Source: Gemmatimonadota bacterium (GTDB lineage Bacteria; Gemmatimonadota; Gemmatimonadetes; Gemmatimonadales; Gemmatimonadaceae). Taken from it: DNA of 62,281 nucleotides. Position 1 is the first letter of the stretch. Each line of letters opens with the position of its first letter. The position numbers and the translations under genes are program-made. This document shows, piece after piece, positions 59,712 to 62,281 of this stretch. The DNA lies in the NCBI GenBank assembly GCA_016719105.1, contig JADKAQ010000044.1, positions 1 through 62,281 of the forward strand, in the 5' to 3' direction. The notes below the pieces were generated by a model, which was not told where the DNA came from, made no database searches, and was given only the letters and a program-made list of their open reading frames with translations.

Positions 59712-60895
59712 ATGTCGGGCAGGCCTCATTCACCCTGCTTCCCGGACCCAGACGAGGAACTCGTCTTCTTCGCGGTCGCCGATGCGTACGCCGTTGCCAC
59801 AAGGCAGCTGCAACGCGAACGCCCCACCGCTGGCTGCGCGATGAAGCACCAGGATTGGGAGGCGCTCGCCGTCCCGCGCATGGTGCGTGATGCGTGGCGA
59901 GCGCTCGAGCGGAGGGGACTTGACCCATCTGCACCCGAGTCTCGCGAGCGGCTGCTGGCTAACGTCCGGGGAAACGCCAAGTGGCGCTGGAAGGACCTCG
60001 CCCGGCAGTGCGGACGTTGCCCAAACCGCGGACAGGTGCACCTGCAGGACAATTCGGTCGGTGCCGGTGATCCACTCGGTGAGGTCCTCGACATCGAGGG
60101 CGTCACGGGGCTGGATGCACAACGACTCGTGATCGATTCGAGCGGGATCGAATCGCCGCTCGACGACGAACGCGAAATCGGAGGTGATGGTCCAACGGCT
60201 GGCGACGACGGCGAAGCGGAGGAGCCTACCCCTCGTGAAGCGCTCGACGCGCTTGTCGCCGCCGTGACTCTCACACTCGATGCGTTTTCTTCGCGCGGTG
60301 CAGAGGAAGCGCTCGCCGCAGCGGCCTTTCGCTGCGACCTCGAGGGACGCGTCCGATCCTCCCTCGCCCCAGAACGAGCGCGCACGTCGCGTGTCTCCAT
60401 TGAAACTGCACAGCAGCACGTGAGCCGGGCCGCCCGGACCCACGCTCGCGCGATCCTCGAGGAGCTTGTTTCGCCCGACGGACCGCTGGCCGTTCTGGCC
60501 AACGCTCCATACGCCGTGGTGTCGGTGCGCGCCGCAACGCGCTACCTGTTTGGCGAATTGCGTGCGGACAACGCGCGCAGCGACTCGGAAGACCGGGACA
60601 ACATCGTGCGTTTGCTGGCGCGCGCACAACGCGCCGGATGCGACCGCGAGACGCTGGCCGGCCTCTGCGACTACGCCGACGTCACGCTCAACGGGGTAGG
60701 GTCGCGCACCTCGGGCGAGGACGGCGATGGCTCACACCGCAGGAGGTCACCGCCTTCGCCGAGGCGGCGATGAAGGACAACTGGATGCGCGCACGCACGC
60801 AGCACGCGCTACTGACAAGCGAGGGGCGCAACACTACCTCCAGCGAACTTCGGGGCTACTCGCCAGCGGTCGCGCGGACGAGGAGGGCGCAATGA
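59712..60895 (+). CDS. Sigma-factor-like protein of unknown family, one frameshift
   Basis: About 394 codons. The N-terminal part has a helical region like sigma-70 region 2 (VAVPRMVRDAWRALERRGLD, SRERLLANVRGNAKWRWKDLARQC). After a Cys pair (CGRC) and an acidic linker comes a second helical unit with an HTH-like stretch (SRVSIETAQQHVSRAARTHARAI), reminiscent of region 4.2. The resemblance is modest, so the call is tentative. Near 60725 the frame must change: GEDGD continues as WLTPQEVTAFAEAAMKDNWM and ends at 60895, giving an ATGA overlap with the next gene, as between genes 2 and 3. Without the shift the protein ends in a Ser/Pro/Arg-rich tail. It leads a three-gene operon. Confidence 0.6.
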
Positions 60896-61392
60896 CTGAT
60901 CCACACGACGCGCTCTCCGGTTTTCTCCGGAAGCTGGGACACTTGCGCGCGCGGGCCAACGAAGGCCCTCCCGAGGAAGCGGCGGCGCGAGAGTGCCTGT
61001 GGGTCGAGTTCTCGAGACTCACGCGCCTGGTCGCGCCGACGAGTTCCCATCCCGAGGAATTGCCGTTGGCCGCATCGACAGCCGAGCGCAGCGAGGTGCG
61101 GTTCGAGTCGTGGAGCTTCCCCGGTCTGGACATCGAGTGCGAATGGCTGCCGAGCGACATGCTGCGCGTCATGCTGGCGCCCCAAGTGGGAGGTGCGCTC
61201 GTCTCCGTGGAGTGCGCGGCCCAAGGTGGTTCGTTCGCCGAGGTGGCCAGCAGCACCACTTCGGGGGGAGGCTTTGTCGACCTGGGACCGATTGCCCAAT
61301 GGCCGGAGCCGGAGATCGGTGGCGCCTTCGCATTGCGTATCGAGCTCCCGGCCGAGCGCCGGGACTCCGGGTCGTCCCGACCGCTGACATGA
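60892..61392 (+). CDS. Unknown 166-residue protein in the Lon-like operon
   Basis: A soluble protein with a helical N terminus (DALSGFLRKLGHLRARANE, then AAARECLWVEFSRLTRLV) and a beta-rich C-terminal half (VRFESWSFPGLDIECEWLPSDMLRVMLAPQVGGALVSVEC). I recognise no family. It has a good ribosome site (GGAGG, 7 bases before ATG 60892), overlaps the preceding stop (ATGA) and overlaps the next start (ATGA, 61389-61392), so all three genes are made in fixed ratio. There is no signal peptide or membrane helix; it probably acts in a cytosolic complex with its neighbours. Confidence 0.7.
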   Translation: MTDPHDALSGFLRKLGHLRARANEGPPEEAAARECLWVEFSRLTRLVAPTSSHPEELPLAASTAERSEVRFESWSFPGLDIECEWLPSDMLRVMLAPQVGGALVSVECAAQGGSFAEVASSTTSGGGFVDLGPIAQWPEPEIGGAFALRIELPAERRDSGSSRPLT

Positions 61393-62281
61393 ACGTGGCG
61401 CGTACTCCGTCCTGGCGCACCCCGCTCGACATCGGCAACCTCACGCTCGCCGTGGAGCGATTGGTCGCTTCATTGTCGCGTCATCCTGCCAGTGCTGGAC
61501 GCGCGGAGGAGTTGGCGCAGTTTCGGATGTTGCTCAGCGCTGTGGAATGGCGCGTGCCACCCGACTCGGTGCGCGCGGCGCTTTCTGCGGCCAGTGCGGC
61601 TCCGTCGAGACAGCGCGCCGAACTGGTGGCCACGCTCCGCGGAATCCCGGTGGATCTGGACGCGTCCCCAGTCGGTGAGTGTACCGCGCTGTTCAGCGTC
61701 GCTGACAGTAGCGCCGCGACGGCGCTGCTGGTGTCCGCCGATGTGCAGCTGACGGGCAGCACCTCCACCCTCATCGGCGCGGCAGACGAAGATGGAAGTC
61801 CGCTGGATGTATCACTCGGACGCGCCTTCAATGGTGCCACCCGGGCGGCCCTTCGGGAGATTGCACTTCGGCTCGGTGGCGATCCACACGCGTGGGATCT
61901 CGCTCGCCTCGTGAGCATAGACGGCTACCTCCCGCAGGTATCGCGTCCTCTGCAGGGCGCGTCGGTCGGCTTGGCAATCGCGGTCGCCGCTCTTTCGCGT
62001 TTGTCCAAGGTCGGCATCGACAGGAGCGACGCCTTCGCCGCGAGGGTGCGACCCGACGGGGCGCTGCTCGGTGTCGGCGACGTCTCGCTCAAGGTGCACG
62101 CGGCCATCCACGGCGGGGCGAAGCGGATCTTCCTTGCGCCGTCCGATGTCGATGAAGTGCCACCCCGAAGTCGCTTGAGAAGCGGCAAAGTGGAGATCGT
62201 GCCGTGCCGTCATCTTTCGGACGTGCTGGCCGTGATCGATGATGCAGCGTTCACGCGCGGTATCACACGGGCACTTCGCCC
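61389..62281 (+). CDS. Lon-type (S16) Ser-Lys protease domain without ATPase, cut by window end
   Basis: The open frame from ATG 61389 runs at least 297 codons to the window end. The last 120 residues match the Lon proteolytic domain: PLQGASVGLAIAVAALSRL gives the nucleophile Ser192, and LGVGDVSLKVHAAIHGGAKR gives the base Lys235, followed by IFLAPSDVDEV (Lon: lysine helix, then an I-P-x-x-N type loop). The Ser-Lys spacing is 43, the same as E. coli Lon (679 and 722). The first 150 residues are helical and then beta-rich, with no Walker A motif, so this is not a complete Lon. The usual GPSAG is GASVG. It follows the unknown gene with an ATGA overlap. Confidence 0.82.
   Translation, partial: MNVARTPSWRTPLDIGNLTLAVERLVASLSRHPASAGRAEELAQFRMLLSAVEWRVPPDSVRAALSAASAAPSRQRAELVATLRGIPVDLDASPVGECTALFSVADSSAATALLVSADVQLTGSTSTLIGAADEDGSPLDVSLGRAFNGATRAALREIALRLGGDPHAWDLARLVSIDGYLPQVSRPLQGASVGLAIAVAALSRLSKVGIDRSDAFAARVRPDGALLGVGDVSLKVHAAIHGGAKRIFLAPSDVDEVPPRSRLRSGKVEIVPCRHLSDVLAVIDDAAFTRGITRALR

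Overview
The window is a GC-rich stretch of bacterial DNA with short intergenic gaps and no tRNA, rRNA, CRISPR array, integrase or transposase that I can recognise. The gene families (ADOP-type permease with a PadR regulator, large Asp-box beta-propeller proteins, secreted S9 peptidases, BlaI/BlaR pairs with HEAT repeats, many Ser/Thr kinases) and a frequent coding-strand CGTTAGGC word point to a Gemmatimonadota soil or freshwater bacterium. This placement is inference from gene content; no marker gene is present to prove it.

Left part (1-24.4 kb). A broken Asp-box gene, pyruvate phosphate dikinase and an ADOP permease are all read through many frameshifts with conserved protein sequence on each side, which looks like indel errors near a contig end. 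Then come a PadR repressor with its own operator, an aldehyde dehydrogenase/DUF779 operon facing an AcoR-like activator that lacks its ATPase core, an acyl-CoA dehydrogenase, a hybrid histidine kinase, an OmpR-type two-component pair, a 3-hydroxyacyl-CoA dehydrogenase-family enzyme, a DUF2231 membrane protein facing a membrane-anchored LuxR regulator, a cytochrome P450 and a 1077-residue Asp-box protein.

Middle part (24.4-47 kb). A leftward SIR2-like NADase gene is followed 5 bp later by an nSTAND1 ATPase with a membrane segment and beta-propeller: a candidate two-gene defence system. Upstream lie two-subunit aconitase X, a TspO-like membrane protein, a NUDIX hydrolase, a CIA30 protein and an FKBP lipoprotein. 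A BlaI repressor, an M56 peptidase fused to HEAT repeats and a second HEAT protein form an operon with BlaI-type palindromes at its promoter and another at the second HEAT gene. Next are a 936-residue lipoprotein with an HExxH motif, a TipA-like regulator with a leaderless promoter, and two divergent S9 peptidases.

Right part (47-62.3 kb). An alpha/beta hydrolase beside short tandem repeats, a PepSY/DUF4920 pair, a FabF-type ketosynthase and a GSA-like aminotransferase lead into a signalling cluster: a Ser/Thr kinase with an extra degenerate kinase domain, a DUF4344 metallopeptidase lipoprotein, then a leftward vWA - PP2C - kinase operon that matches the TerY-phosphorylation triad. Facing it is a rightward, tightly overlapping three-gene operon: a sigma-factor-like protein, an unknown 166-residue protein, and a Lon-type Ser-Lys protease domain with no ATPase, cut by the window end. 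This last block is the best candidate for an undescribed system.

About ten genes carry frameshifts between well-conserved segments, densest at the left end. Coordinates given for these span the whole reconstructed gene.
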